A DNA stretch of 64,000 bases from JACVRM01 sp963755085 (GCA_963755085.1 CAVWIN010000004.1:150076-214075), one strand, 5' to 3'; shown: positions 1 to 10,600, counted from the first letter of the stretch. Program-made: numbers and translations. Notes: generated from the sequence alone by a model not told the origin.

Positions 1-2
1 TC

Positions 3-470
3 GTCTGCCACCGTGCGCTCCTCCGCGAGCTCGGCGTCTCCGACGAGCCGGTCGCTCCCGAGGAGCTCGAGATCGTCGCGGAGCAGACGTCGGCGACCGA
101 GCGCGCAGCGTCCAGGATCGAGTACCTCGCCGACGAGATCTGCATCGCGTGGCTGCTCGAGCGGGAGCTGTTCGAGCGCGGCTGGGACGTGCCCTACGAG
201 GGTGAGATCGCCGGGGTCATCGGCTCCGGCCTCTTCGTTCGGTTCGGCGAGGTGTACGAGGGCTACGTGCCCGTGCGGCGGCTGCCCGGCGATTACTTCG
301 AACTGACGGAGCTGGGCACCGCGCTCGTCGGACGCCGGAGCAACCGGACCTTCCGGCAAGGCGACGCGATCGAGGTCACGGTCACGTCGGTCGACCGGAC
401 GACGGGCAAGGTCGAGCTCGCCCCCTTCCTAGAATCGGTGGAATGGCGCGGAAAACGGGCGAGAAGCTGA
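3..470 (+). CDS. rnr: Ribonuclease R, C-terminal part (5' end outside window)
   Basis: This is the end of an RNase II/RNase R family 3'-5' exoribonuclease, open from the left edge. The last roughly 95 residues form an S1 RNA-binding domain: a beta-barrel pattern with GVIGSGLFVRF and EGYVPVRRL, then the final strand FRQGDAIEVTVTSVDR. The preceding 60 residues are the helical end of the RNB region (EYLADEICIAWLLEREL). RNase R degrades structured RNA and, together with SmpB and tmRNA, removes non-stop mRNAs. The next gene, smpB, starts 28 bp before this stop, so translation is probably coupled. The catalytic centre lies outside the window, so family membership rests on the S1 tail and the neighbour. 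Being the closely related RNase II is possible but less likely next to smpB. Confidence 0.85.
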   Translation, partial: VCHRALLRELGVSDEPVAPEELEIVAEQTSATERAASRIEYLADEICIAWLLERELFERGWDVPYEGEIAGVIGSGLFVRFGEVYEGYVPVRRLPGDYFELTELGTALVGRRSNRTFRQGDAIEVTVTSVDRTTGKVELAPFLESVEWRGKRARS

Positions 471-907
471 TCGCGGAGAACCGGCGCGCGCGCTACGAGT
501 ACCACCTGCTCGAGCGCGTGGAGACCGGCATCGTGCTGACCGGCACCGAGGTGAAGTCCCTCCGCGAGGGCCGGGCGACGCTTGCCCAGGCCTATGCCGA
601 CGTGCGCGACGGCGAGCTCTGGCTCATCGGCCTGCACATTTCGCCCTACGACCGCGGCACGAGCGGTGCGCACGATCCCGACCGCCCGCGCAAGCTGCTC
701 GCGCACCGGCGCGAGATCGACTCGCTCTACGGGATGGTGCGCGAGAAGGGCCTGACGCTCGTGCCGACGCGCCTCTACTTCAAGGACGGGCGGGTCAAGG
801 CCGAGCTGGCCGTCGCGCGCGGCAAGGAGGTGCGCGACAAGCGCCGCGACATCGCGAAGCGCGAGGCCGATCGCCAGATCGAGCGCGCGCTGAAGTCCAG
901 GCGCTGA
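443..907 (+). CDS. smpB: SsrA-binding protein SmpB
   Basis: The protein has 154 residues, the usual SmpB length. It binds the tRNA-like domain of tmRNA and carries it to stalled ribosomes. Family hallmarks are visible: the N-terminal ENRRARYEYHLLE, the GTEVKSLREGRA segment, LHISPYDRG in the OB-fold core, and the basic C-terminal tail (KEVRDKRRDIAKREADRQI) that becomes helical in the empty mRNA channel. The ATG overlaps the 3' end of rnr. The tmRNA gene lies on the same strand about 7.1 kb downstream, separated by accessory genes, whereas in many actinobacteria it follows smpB closely. The reading frame is intact, unlike everything between here and ssrA. Confidence 0.97.
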   Translation: MARKTGEKLIAENRRARYEYHLLERVETGIVLTGTEVKSLREGRATLAQAYADVRDGELWLIGLHISPYDRGTSGAHDPDRPRKLLAHRREIDSLYGMVREKGLTLVPTRLYFKDGRVKAELAVARGKEVRDKRRDIAKREADRQIERALKSRR

Positions 908-942
908 CTTGACTTTGGGCGTAGGACGCACCGTTTCCGGAA

Positions 943-995
943 ATGGGCCGTTCGGCCCATGAACTCGTTGCAGATCGGGCGTAGGGTCGCCCGAT
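943..995 (+). terminator. Two tandem hairpins after smpB
   Basis: Two perfect 8-bp stems follow smpB: ATGGGCCG/CGGCCCAT at 943-960 and ATCGGGCG/CGCCCGAT at 974-995. Neither is followed by a T-run. They are plausible ends of the rnr-smpB transcript, though the role is inferred from position. The rest of the interval to 1231 has no convincing gene. Confidence 0.45.
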
Positions 996-1231
996 TCGAG
1001 GGTGTTTCGGTGCGCGAGACGAGCCTCCGCGTGCGGCGCGGGGTGGGGCGGGACCGCCGGAAACGGTAGGCTCTCTGGCGGGTCAGCGGATTGTTGCGAT
1101 CCGCATAGATTTCGGGGGCTTCTAGTAGGGGCGAGTAGAAGGTGGCAGGATGTGCCGCATCCGCGACTGGCGGGTTTTGCGGGTGGGTGAGAACGGGCGC
1201 GCCGAGCGCGCCCTGAGGAGAGGTGACATTC

Positions 1232-4140
1232 ATGGCGGCTGCGGTGTTTGGTTCTTCGTTCCGGCGGCGGATCGTATTCGGGCTGGCTGCGCTCGTTGCG
1301 TGAGCGCGCTCGTCGCGTTGATGGGCGTGCGCGCGAGCGGCGCGGCGCCGCCCGACCATTTCGTTGTGTCCGTGTCCGGCGGGAACCCGGTTGCCGGTCA
1401 GCCGTTCAACGTGACGGTTATGGCCCAGGACTCGTCCAACAACACCGACACGGCCTACAACAGCAACAACCAGTTGATCACGTTCTCGGGGCTTAACACC
1501 GCGCCCGACGGCACGGCGCCCACTCTGCTCGTCACGGTCGACTTCAGTGCGACGCCCGGCGTGGGCACTGCCTCACTGACGCTCGACAAGGCGGAGACCG
1601 TCTCCCTCGAGGCGCAAGACGGTACTGCGGGGACTCCTACTCCGCCGACGGCACAGTCGACCCGGGCGCGCTCGACCATTTCGGCGTCCCGAACCCGGGG
1701 ACGCAGACCGCGGGTCAGTCGTTCACCGAAACGATCACGGCGCAGGACACCTGGGACAATACGGCATACGCAGCCGGGACCGGCTACCCGGATGGGCAGC
1801 ATGCACTGACGTTCTCTGGGGCCGCGGCGACGCGCCGAACGGGACCAATCCGTGCTTACGTGGCGGACTCGCCGAACGGGGTCGTGTACTCCAACGAACG
1901 CGTTCACTGTCAATTTCACCGAGTGGCGTCAGCGACCCGATTCACATCACGCTGGTCGAGGCCGCGTCGACGACGTTGACCGCGACTGCGACGGCCGCTG
2001 CTGACGGACACCGTCGAGCTTGACGGTCGATCCGGCTGATGCGGCTCAGTTCGCGGTGCCGACGCCGGCGACGCAGACGGCGGGTATGTCGTTCAACGAG
2101 ACGATCACGGCGCTGGATGCGTACGGGAACACGGCGTCGGGGAACGCGGCGAATCCTGGTGGGTACGCGGGAGCGAAGACGCTGACGTTTTCGGGGCCGG
2201 CGAACTCGCCGAACGGGACGCATCCGTGTTACGGGGCTGCGGATTCGCCTCCGTGTGCGGCGCCGGATACGGCGAGCGTGACCTTCACGGCCGGGGTCAG
2301 CGCTGCGGTTCCGGTCACGCTGTTCAACGCGGCGTCGACGACGTTGACGGCGGCTGCGTCGTCGCCGACGCTGACGGGCACGTCGTCGAGCTTCACGGTG
2401 GATCCGGCTGATGCGGCTCAGTTCGCGGTGTCGCGCCGGGGACGCGGACGGCGGGTACGTCGTTCAACGAGACGATCACGGCGCTGGATGCGTACGGGAA
2501 CACGGCGTCGGGGAACGCGGGGAATCCTGGCGGGTACGCGGGAGCGAAGACGCTGACGTTTTCGGGGCCGGCGAACTCGCCGAACGGGACGCATCCGTGT
2601 TACGGGGCTGGGGATTCGCCTCCGTGTGCGGCGCCGGATACGGCGAGCGTGACCTTCACGGCCGGGGTCAGCGCTCTTTCCGGTCACGCTGTTCAACGCG
2701 GCGTCGACGACGTTGACGGCAGCTGAGTCGTCGCCGACGCTGACGGGCACGTCGTGGAGCTTCACGGTTGATCCGGCGATCCGGATCATTTCGCGGTGTC
2801 GAAGCCGGGGACGCGACGGCGGGTACGTGGCTTCAACGAGACGATCAGTGCGCTGGATGCGTATGGGAACGCAGCGACGGGGAACACGGTCGATCTGGCG
2901 GGTAGCGGGGGCGCAGACGTTGACGTTCTCGGGGCCGGCGAACTCGCCGAATGGGACGCATCGTGCTACGGGGCGGCCGACACGCCCCGTGTGGGGCCGG
3001 ATAGGCGAGCGTGAGTTCACGGCCGGGGTCAGTGCGCGGTTCCGGTCACGCTGTTCAAGGCGCAGGCCGCTGTCTCCCTGACCGTGACACAGAGCGCCCT
3101 GAGCGGCAGCAGCAGCGAGCTTCCAGGTCTCCCCGGATGCTCCGGCGACCCTGACGTTCAGCCCCGGCGCCGATTCCCGAGACGGAGGTCAACAAAATCA
3201 TTAATGGTCCGCCGGCCAACGGGCATCAGACGTCACTGTGCCAGATCAGTACGGCAACCGCGCGTACAGCATTCAGGTCACGATCACGGTCGACCCGCTG
3301 TCGCAGTGCGCGACGCCGGTGGCCTCGTGCTCGACCTCCAACCTGATCGGGACGACGACGGTCGACCACGTCGGGTTCGAGTTCCGTCGGACACTGCGCC
3401 CGACCGGCGTCGCGAACTTCAGCCTCTCCGCCAACCTCGTCCAGGTGGGCTACGTACTGCGCGCGACGGCGCCTGAACGGGAAGCATTCGGGAAGAGCAG
3501 CGGATTCAACATCGGGACGAAGGTCTCCCCTGCGCCCCCTCGTGCACAAACCAGCAGGCCTCGATTCCGCAACAACACGACCCTCTCCGTCGACGGGGCG
3601 ACGACCGGTAACACCGGTACGACCCTCGGTCTGGCGCTGATCCAGTCGGGCGCGAACTTCGTGGCCCTCGACCCGGTCCTCTGCACGTCCGCCGGCGTTC
3701 CGTTCACGCCGGCAATCGGGGCCCCGACGGCGAACATCGACGTCAACGTCGTCGGTGCCGGCACGCCGGCCCTTACGGTGACATGGACGCTCGACCAGCT
3801 CGATTGTCAACCTCAACGCGAACAACGGCGCGGCGCACTACCAAGCATGTGCGGGCGCGGTCAACCTCACGGATCCGACGAACGGCAATCTGCCCGCCGC
3901 GAAGCGATGGACGACGAAGGACGGGACGAAGGCCGTGCCGAGCCTGGATTCCGCCTTCGGTGTCTATCTCTACTGGGGCGTGCTTCGGGACTGCGACACC
4001 AACACGAAGAAGAACGCGCTGACGTCGATCCCTGCGTCGCTGTCGAGGACGAAGGATTCAGTCGCGGCAACATGAGCTTGAAGTTCGTGGTCCCGTATCC
4101 GTACGACTTTCGGATGGGCATGGAGCCCGTAAGAACTTGA
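1232..4140 (+). pseudogene. Secreted repeat protein, broken by many frameshifts
   Basis: A start at 1232 follows a good AGGAGAGG ribosome site. It opens with a signal peptide: basic FRRR, then a hydrophobic run ending ASGAAPPD across a frameshift near 1300. The exported part contains tandem units of about 124 residues, each with DAAQFAV, a SFNETITALDAYGN motif and KTLTFSGPANSPNGT, ending in a Ser/Thr-rich linker. This resembles bacterial Ig-like adhesin repeats. After the repeats (about 3160 onward) comes a unique C-terminal domain (VDPLSQCATPVASCSTS; NNGAAHYQACAGAV) also spread over two frames. At least five frame changes are needed to read the whole protein. A cell-surface or secreted role is inferred from the signal peptide; the ligand is unknown. 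It could be a real pseudogene or an intact gene in an error-prone assembly. Confidence 0.7.
2029..3090 (+). repeat. 372-bp tandem repeats within the secreted protein gene
   Basis: Near-identical units begin at GATCCGGCTGATGCGG (2029 and 2401) and at a decayed version near 2770, spacing 372 and about 369 bp. A more divergent unit precedes them (about 1660-2028). Identity between the first two full units is very high at the DNA level, implying recent duplication or ongoing homogenisation. Each copy carries different small indels. Confidence 0.85.
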
Positions 4141-4165
4141 GAGAGAGAACGCGTCCCGGAGCGGG

Positions 4166-7100
4166 CTACGCCGAGGCTGCCCGCTCCGGGAGCGGAATCG
4201 CCGGCACCGACGACGACGTCGAGCCGCCCCAAGATAACGTCGCGCTCGGCGACGAGCTCTCGGTCGGCTCGTTTCGCAGCGTGCGCAGCAGGGCGAGCGC
4301 GTCCAGAGCGAGCCATAGCTCGTAACGGCGTTCTCCTCGCGTGCGTCTCTGACGCTCTGCTCGAGCGCTTGCTCGGCGGCGTCGAACTCGCCAAGCTGCA
4401 TGAGCGCGCTGCCCTCGATGCGCTTCAGCATCGGAACGAGCTGATCGATCGCATGCTGAGCTCGCGCTGCCGCCAGCGTCTCGACCGCCAATGTCCGTGC
4501 CCGTTCGGCTGCGCCCTCGAGGACGAGGCATTCAGCGAACCGTGCGTTCGTCGTCACGAGCTGGTCACGCGCACCAACCCGATCACTCGCTCGAGCGCCT
4601 CGCCCAGCAGTTCGTGCGCCTCTTCGAATCGGCCTGAAGGGCGGCGAAGCGGCCATAGACGCTCGCGATCGCGCCGATCAGGTCGGTCGGTGCAACGCTC
4701 GAGAATGCGCAGCGCACTGCGGACGAGCGGGACGGCATCTTTGAGCGGCCTGGTACGAATGAGGATCTCGCCGCGGTTGATGTCGAGTTGTCCTTGAGAG
4801 CGGTCGCCCGCCCGCTCCACGCCTCCTCGGCGCGGCGGAAGTATTCGGCGCCCTCCGTCCAGCGCCCCTCGAGCGCCGCGAACACGCCGAGGTTGTTGGG
4901 CTTCAGGGCGGCCTCGCCGAGATTGCCGTGCTCCTCGTAGATCGCGAGCGCTCGCGGCGAGTACACAGACCTCGCCGAAGCGGCCGGGCGCGCGTAGCGG
5001 CGTGAGCACGGAGAACACGTACACGAGCGGCTGTCAGCGGCAGCACCGGCCCGCTTCGCCTCCTCGATCGCACTCTCGGACAAGCGAATCGCCTCGACCG
5101 CATTCCCCTCTTGAATCCGCAGTCCGCCTAGCCAGGCGTAGACCCGCGCGCGCAGCACACCTGCCTCTTTCTCCCTTGCGCCGTCCAGCGTCCGCTCAGC
5201 GCGGCGGAGCCAGCGAACCGTCTCCGCGGGTACTTCCCGAGCCGCCACGGGACCATCGCTTGCCTTGAGCAGTAGACGAGCCTCTTCGACAGAGTCGGTC
5301 GCTTGCAACAGTTAGTCGCGCCGGGTCTCCCGGTACGCTGCGCCGGCGCGGACGACCTCCCCGAGCGACGCGCACGTCGCTGAGCTCTCGACGCCTGCGA
5401 GACCTCGTGGGGTGGAAGCTCGGGCATTCCTCGGGCCGCCGCGATCGCGCGCTCGTAGAAGGCGGCGGCCTCGGCGTTGCGCGTACATCGACGACGCGCG
5501 GCCACCGGCAACGAGCGAGTAGCGCCACGCCTTCTGAAACTCGTGTGCGTCGAAGAAGTGCAGCGAGAGAAGTTCCGCGTCGTCGGGAACGCCGGTCGGC
5601 GGGCAGCTCGAAGGGGCCGACGCGCGGTGCGGATGTGCCGGCGGCGTTACGGAAGGCCCTCATACGCGGCGATCCCGGTCAGGGCGTGTCGAAGCGAAGC
5701 GCTGTTCGGCCGTCGGGCTCGACGAGGGCGTGCGGGTTAGCGCGACCTGGTCGCGTCGACGGGGCGCGTGGAACGTCCGGCAGAGCGGCAAGCCGAGGTC
5801 TCGGTCGACCTCGTAACAGCCGGAGAACAAACGCGTAGCGCAACAGAGTCTTGTCGGCCGGGGCGAGACGGTCAATCCGGGATCCAACGAGGCCCTGATC
5901 GAGTCGGGCAGCGCGTCGACGCTGCCCGCCTCGCGCGCGGCCGCGACGAGCTGCTCGGGGTTGCCCCCGGCGCGTGCCTGGAGGACGGCGATCTGGTGCG
6001 GCGGCAGGTGCAGGGTCTCGGTCTCCGCCTCGAGGAGCGCGGCGGCTGCCGCCTCGTCGAGCGGGCCGAGCTCGATCGTCCTGACGCGTGCCCGGTCGAC
6101 GGCTCGTAGCTGGCCGCCGCACTCGCTCGGTCGCGATGCTTAACCAGGGGCGATGCGCATGCGCTCGACGAGCGCGGCGAGCAGTTCGTGGGATGATCGT
6201 CGGGACAGCGGATGTCCTAGAAAACGGGCAGCGTCGGCGTAAGGAGATCATCGTCCCGCGGCGCGACACGGAGGACCTCTTCGAGCCGCGCCTTCCGGAA
6301 TTTCTCGTCGAGACTCTCCGTCTCGGGCGTACGGGGGCCCTCGAGGTCCAGCACGGTGCCGATGAGCGGGAGACCATGACGCTGCAGTGCGATGCCGTAC
6401 ATCTGCGCCGCCAGCCGGTCGGCCGCGCCTTCCGGGCCGACCGTCGGGCGAGAGCGAGGAGCCGCCAAAGCAGATTCCTGAGCGGGAGATACGGAGTCGA
6501 CGACCTCGTACTCCGCGCAGACCGCACCGAGGACGAGGACGTCGTCCGCGTGGGATCGAAGCTCGTCGAGGAGGCGCGACTTTCCGACGCCGGGCTCGCC
6601 GACCAGGTCGACTGCCCAGCCCTCCCAGTCGCGAGCGCCCTGCAGCGATTCGCGTAGAACCTCGAGCTCGCTCTCGCGTCCGACGAGCGGTGTGGTGTGG
6701 CGGGCGGCGTCGTCGGTCTCGACGAGCCGCGCCGACGCGGGATGCGTTCACCGGCTGCACCTTGCCCTTGACCAAACGGTTCCAGATCCTCGGTGGCAAA
6801 CTTCGCGGCCGACCCGGCGAGGACGTTCTTCGTCGCGAGTATCTCCCCCGTCGGGCCTTCCCCATCACGCGGGCCGCAAGGTTGATCGCGTCACCCTTGA
6901 CCGAGAACGTGCGACGGAACGGCGGCCCAAGTCGCCGGAGAAGACGCGTCCGCGTTACGCCAATCCGTAGCGGCAGGCCGTGCCGCGTCCGATGACCCGC
7001 GCGGACGCGAGCAGCATGCGCTCCTGGTCGTGCCCGAAGGCTGGTCGGCGCGCCGGCGACGAGCATGATCTTGCCGCCGTCGCGTGTTGATGTCGGTCTC

Positions 7101-7985
7101 GAGGAAGCGTGACGCTGTATCGGGCGGTCTCGCGCTATGCGACGCTCATCCGACTCGTCAAGCGCGTCGGTGACGCGTCCACGACATCTTCGGCGAGCAG
7201 CTGCTAGCACCCGCTGAACTGGACGAAGGCGACGCTAATGAAGCGGTGCTCGGCTTCGGTGGCTCGCGCAGACGAGATCGCGGATCAGGTCGGCGGCACG
7301 CTTCAATCGCGTCGGGTCGACCGCATCGACGGCGCCGCCGCGATGTCGACGTCGGGAACGCGCTTGAGCAGGATCGCGGCGCCTTGAGCGCGCCGGGGAC
7401 CGCCGGATCGAGCGCGACGCCGTCGCTCGCTGACGGCGATCTCGCCCGCTCGGCGATCTGCTCCATCGTCGACGTCCTCGGTTGCGGCCGGGCCGTGATG
7501 ATGAGCTCCGATGCAGGATCGCCGACCAGGAAGAAGTCGAACGCGCCCGGAGTGGATCCCGACCGACATGCGGAGCTGCACGGCCCCTGCGGTCGACCTC
7601 AGGCGCCCGACCGTGCGGATCGCGCGCTGCATCTCGAACGCGCCGCGGCAGGCCCGCGCGGCGTGGTCATCGCCGTGAAGAGCAGCAGCACGGCGTCGCC
7701 GCCCCACTTGACGAGGCCGGCGCCGTAGGCGTACGCGACGGAGAGGAGCTCGGTGAAGCAGCGGTTGAGCGTGTCGGTCAGCTCCTCCGCGCCGACCTTG
7801 CCCTTGCGCGCGAGGCGCTCGGTGAGCTTCGTGAAGCCGGAAATGTCGACGAAGGCGAGTGTCCCGTCGACCGAGCGGTAGCGCTGGTCGGGCGTATCGC
7901 GGAGCCAGTCGATGAGCAGCCGCGGTACGTACGGGACCAGCAGGTCGGCGGCCCCGCTCGGCGGCTCCTGGGTCGCGATCGCCAT
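4166..7985 (-). pseudogene. Adenylate/guanylate cyclase-AAA ATPase-TPR regulator, decayed
   Basis: Reading leftwards from the ATG at 7985, the first 110 residues are a class III nucleotide cyclase domain (GTLAFVDISGFTKLTERL and VKWGGDAVLLLF), interrupted by a frameshift near 7640. An AAA/STAND ATPase follows, with Walker A GEPGVGKSRL near 6590. The C-terminal part is TPR-like (RRAERTLDGAREKEAGVLRA; LMQLGEFDAAEQALEQSV). The end near 4166 reads PLPERAASA. More than ten frame changes are required over 3.8 kb, so no full-length product can be made from this sequence. It shares its domain order with the intact regulator at 16542-19733, though the N-terminal zinc ribbon is absent. Such proteins are thought to link signal sensing, cyclase output and transcription or signalling; the role of this one is unknown. 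Confidence 0.75.
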
Positions 7986-8048
7986 GCGGTGAGGCTACCT
8001 CGGTCGAGGGATGCTGCACAGAGTGCGGCTACAATTTGGTGGACATAC

Positions 8049-8408
8049 GGGGGCGACCATGGTCTCGACGTGGTCGGTTCGCCGGCTGAGCTGCAAGCCG
8101 AGGTCTCCGGTCGGCCTCGTAAAACAACCGGAAACCAACGCAAGTGCGAACAATGACGAACTCGTGGTCTGCCCAGGCAAGGACAAGGGCGATCGCTCCC
8201 AGCTCGGCCCGTGCTCAGGAAGCTGCACCACGAAACGGTCGGCGACTACGGAAGTCAACTCGGCCACGGCGCGAACTGTGCAGTGACTAGCCCGGCAGTA
8301 GGTCGGCCGTTCACCGGCCGTCCGGGCGAAAGCAAAAGGGCGGGCTAAGCTTGTAGATGTTCAGTCAGGTGCGTCCGCGGACGCGGGTTCGGATTCCCGC
8401 CGCCTCCA
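8049..8408 (+). ncRNA. ssrA: tmRNA (transfer-messenger RNA)
   Basis: The 5' end GGGGGCGACC and the 3' end CGCCTCCA form the 7-bp acceptor stem (one G-T pair). GGTCTCGACG matches the conserved tmRNA 5' domain, and a T arm (GCGGG/CCCGC) precedes the acceptor, giving 360 nt, the normal length. The resume region reads GCAAGT then GCG AAC AAT GAC GAA CTC, a tag beginning ANNDEL. Two features are abnormal. The T loop has 8 nt (TTCGGATT instead of TTCGATT). The tag frame continues GTG GTC TGC CCA without the usual ALAA ending or an early stop. Either the gene is damaged or the sequence has small errors here. tmRNA rescues stalled ribosomes with SmpB, encoded upstream. Its 3' end is copied three times in the next 6 kb. 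Confidence 0.88.
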
Positions 8409-8412
8409 TCTC
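8383..8412 (+). repeat. tmRNA 3'-end core, copy A (putative attachment site)
   Basis: This is the T-arm and acceptor end of ssrA. Its sequence from GCGGGTTCG through CGCCTCCATCTC recurs almost exactly at 10447-10475 and, with changes, at 13077-13105 and 14120-14144. tmRNA 3' ends are classical integration sites for tyrosine-recombinase islands, so this is the likely left attachment site of the downstream accessory region. Confidence 0.7.
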
Positions 8413-8506
8413 GCGTGAACAGGCGGGATCGAGAACCGTAAACCTCCGCAGAGTTCCAGTGGCCGGCCATTCACACGGCGATGGCATCCGCCTGCCGGGT
8501 AGCCGC

Positions 8507-10183
8507 TTACGCGCCGTCGGGGCGGGCCGGGGCGTCCTTCAGATACTGGTGGACAAAGGCGATCGCCATGCTGCCCTCGCCGACCGCTGCCGCGACCCGC
8601 TTCACGGGGCTGAAGCGCACGTCGCCGCAGGCGAAGATGCCCGGGACGCTCGTCTCCAGGAGATACGGATCGCGATCGAGCGGCCATTCTGCCGCCGCGC
8701 GGACGTCCGGGCCCGTGAGCACGTATCCGTTCGGATCCAGGGCGATCTCAGGCGGAAGCCACCCGGTCTCGGCGTCCGCGCCGATGAAGATGAACAGCCC
8801 ACCCGACTCGAGCCGGGTCGTCTCCCCGGTTTCCGAGTTCCGGACGTCGATCGCCTCGAGGGAGTCCGCGCCGTATGCGGCGGTCACCTCTGTCCGGTAG
8901 AGCACCCTGATGTTCGGTCGGGAGGCCAGCTGGTCGACGAGGTAGCTCGACATGCCCTTAGCGAGCGTCTCGCCGCGGCACAGGATCGTGACGCTGCGCG
9001 CGTGCGTGGAGAAGAACATCGCTGCCTGTCCCGCCGAGTTGCCGGCGCCGATGATGTGGATGTCCAGGCCGTGCGTGTTCGGCGCCTCGCTGCGCGCCGC
9101 GCCGTACGAGATACCCTTCCCGGCCAAGCGGTCGAAGCCTTCGATCGACACGTGGCGCCAGACGACACCGCAGGCGAGGATGATCGTCCGCGCGTGCAGG
9201 ACGTCGCCGCCGTCGAGGTGCACCCGGTGGGCGGGGGCATCGATCCGCGTGATCTGGCGCGTGACCAGGATCTCCGCGCCGAGGCGCCGTGCCTGCTGCA
9301 ACGCGCGGCTCGCAAGCTCGTCGCCAGAGACCCCCGACGGGAAGCCGAGGTAGTTCTCGATCCGTGACGACGTGCCCGCCTGCCCCCCGGGGGCCTCGCG
9401 TTCGACGACGATCGTCGCGAGACCTTCAGAGGCGCCGTAGACGGCCGCCGCTAGGCCGGCTGGCCCGGCGCCGACGATCACCACGTCGTAATCGGCGGTG
9501 GCGGGCTCGGTCGGGATGCCGAGCAGCTCGGCTACGCGGCGCAGCTGCGGGCGGACGACGGTCTTGCCGTTCACGAGGCGAATCGCGGGGTAGTCGCCCT
9601 CGCCCGGCAACGCCCCCGGCCAGTGCTCCGCGTCCTCCGGCACGTCGGGCTGGAGCCACCTGAACCTGACCTGGTTGCGATCGAGGAAGTGCCGCAGCTC
9701 GGTGCAGGAGGCGTCCCACCGGTGGCCGATCACGGTCGCCCGGTAGGGCGTCGACTCGGACACCACGCTCTGGAGGCCGCGCGGGCCAGCGATGCGGTTG
9801 TTCGCCAGCACGCCGACCCGCCTGGCCACCTCCGGCGCGGCATCGACGAGATCGGCGTAGTCGTGCGGGTCGATCCGGAAGAGGCGTGACGCCTCAGCCG
9901 CCCGGAACCCGGCCGGATGGCGCATTCCGAACGCCATCGACAGCTCCCCGCAGATGTCGCCGGGCCGCCGTTCGCCGATGATGCGCTCTTCGCCGTCGCC
10001 GAGCCTCACCACCTCGATCCGACCCTCGAGCACGCCGAGGAGCGCCCGCTCGTCCCCCTCGTGCACCGCGAATTCGCCGGGGCCGAGCGAGATGTCGGCC
10101 GCAACACGACAGAGCCGCTCGCAGTCGGCCGGCTCGAGAGACGCGAACACCTCGAACCGCCCGATCTCCTCCGGGGTCACCAC
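8507..10183 (-). CDS. Cyclic nucleotide-binding/FAD-dependent thioredoxin-reductase-like protein
   Basis: This intact 558-residue protein has three parts. Residues 1-125 form a cyclic nucleotide-binding (cNMP) fold (PGDICGELSMAFG). Residues about 145-225 resemble a glutaredoxin-like module with a single Cys160 (DASCTELRHFL). From about 232 on there is a two-dinucleotide-binding flavoprotein of the thioredoxin reductase type: FAD motif GAGPAG at 238-243, NAD(P) motif GAGNSAGQAA at 379-388, and the FAD-closing GDVRFSP near the end. Where thioredoxin reductase has its redox CxxC, this protein reads ISYGAARSEA (358-367), so disulfide exchange on that site is impossible; it is more likely a ferredoxin/flavin-type NAD(P)H oxidoreductase or a regulated flavoprotein. 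It stands alone just downstream of the tmRNA on the opposite strand. Confidence 0.88.
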   Translation of the reverse strand: MVTPEEIGRFEVFASLEPADCERLCRVAADISLGPGEFAVHEGDERALLGVLEGRIEVVRLGDGEERIIGERRPGDICGELSMAFGMRHPAGFRAAEASRLFRIDPHDYADLVDAAPEVARRVGVLANNRIAGPRGLQSVVSESTPYRATVIGHRWDASCTELRHFLDRNQVRFRWLQPDVPEDAEHWPGALPGEGDYPAIRLVNGKTVVRPQLRRVAELLGIPTEPATADYDVVIVGAGPAGLAAAVYGASEGLATIVVEREAPGGQAGTSSRIENYLGFPSGVSGDELASRALQQARRLGAEILVTRQITRIDAPAHRVHLDGGDVLHARTIILACGVVWRHVSIEGFDRLAGKGISYGAARSEAPNTHGLDIHIIGAGNSAGQAAMFFSTHARSVTILCRGETLAKGMSSYLVDQLASRPNIRVLYRTEVTAAYGADSLEAIDVRNSETGETTRLESGGLFIFIGADAETGWLPPEIALDPNGYVLTGPDVRAAAEWPLDRDPYLLETSVPGIFACGDVRFSPVKRVAAAVGEGSMAIAFVHQYLKDAPARPDGA

Positions 10184-10430
10184 GCGAGTTGCCGCCTCGT
10201 CGAGCGGACCGCACTGGCAGCGCTCGAGCCGCGCACCCGTGCTTTAACGGCCTGAGCAAACATTCGGCTTCGACCCCTTCGCCACGGGGAGACGCTAACT
10301 GCGCCGGCTCACGCTCCGCCGGGTGGAGGCTCTTCACCACGGGTCCGGCTTGAACTCAACCGCGCGCCCGTGACGGTCATGATGGACCGCTGGAGCTGGA
10401 GATGCGCTGCCCATTCGGCCTGCTTACCTG

Positions 10431-10475
10431 CCGATTGAGATCTTGCGCGGGTTCGATTCCCGCCGCCTCCATCTC
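10431..10475 (+). repeat. tmRNA 3'-end fragment, copy B
   Basis: CCGATTGAGATCTTGC leads into GCGGGTTCGATTCCCGCC and then GCCTCCATCTC. It matches the ssrA terminus over about 30 nt but has the canonical 7-nt T loop. No matching 5' acceptor strand (GGAGGCG) or anticodon arm lies upstream, so it is not a complete tRNA or tmRNA. Best read as an attachment-site remnant. Its left flank matches copies C and D rather than ssrA. Confidence 0.75.
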
Positions 10476-10600
10476 TGGTGACAGAGCCGTTCTCAAGACC
10501 GGTCGATTGGAATCGTTCCCTCGGGCGGCGTGTCGGCTTCGGTCTCGAAACAAGTTCGACGGCATCCTGGGGGAGTCCGCCGCCCCTAGGCCGCTCGTCC

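Noticed and set aside
10431..10475. Fragment B as a complete tRNA gene
   Set aside because: No complementary 5' acceptor strand, D arm or anticodon arm is found in the preceding 90 bp; the same holds for fragments C and D.
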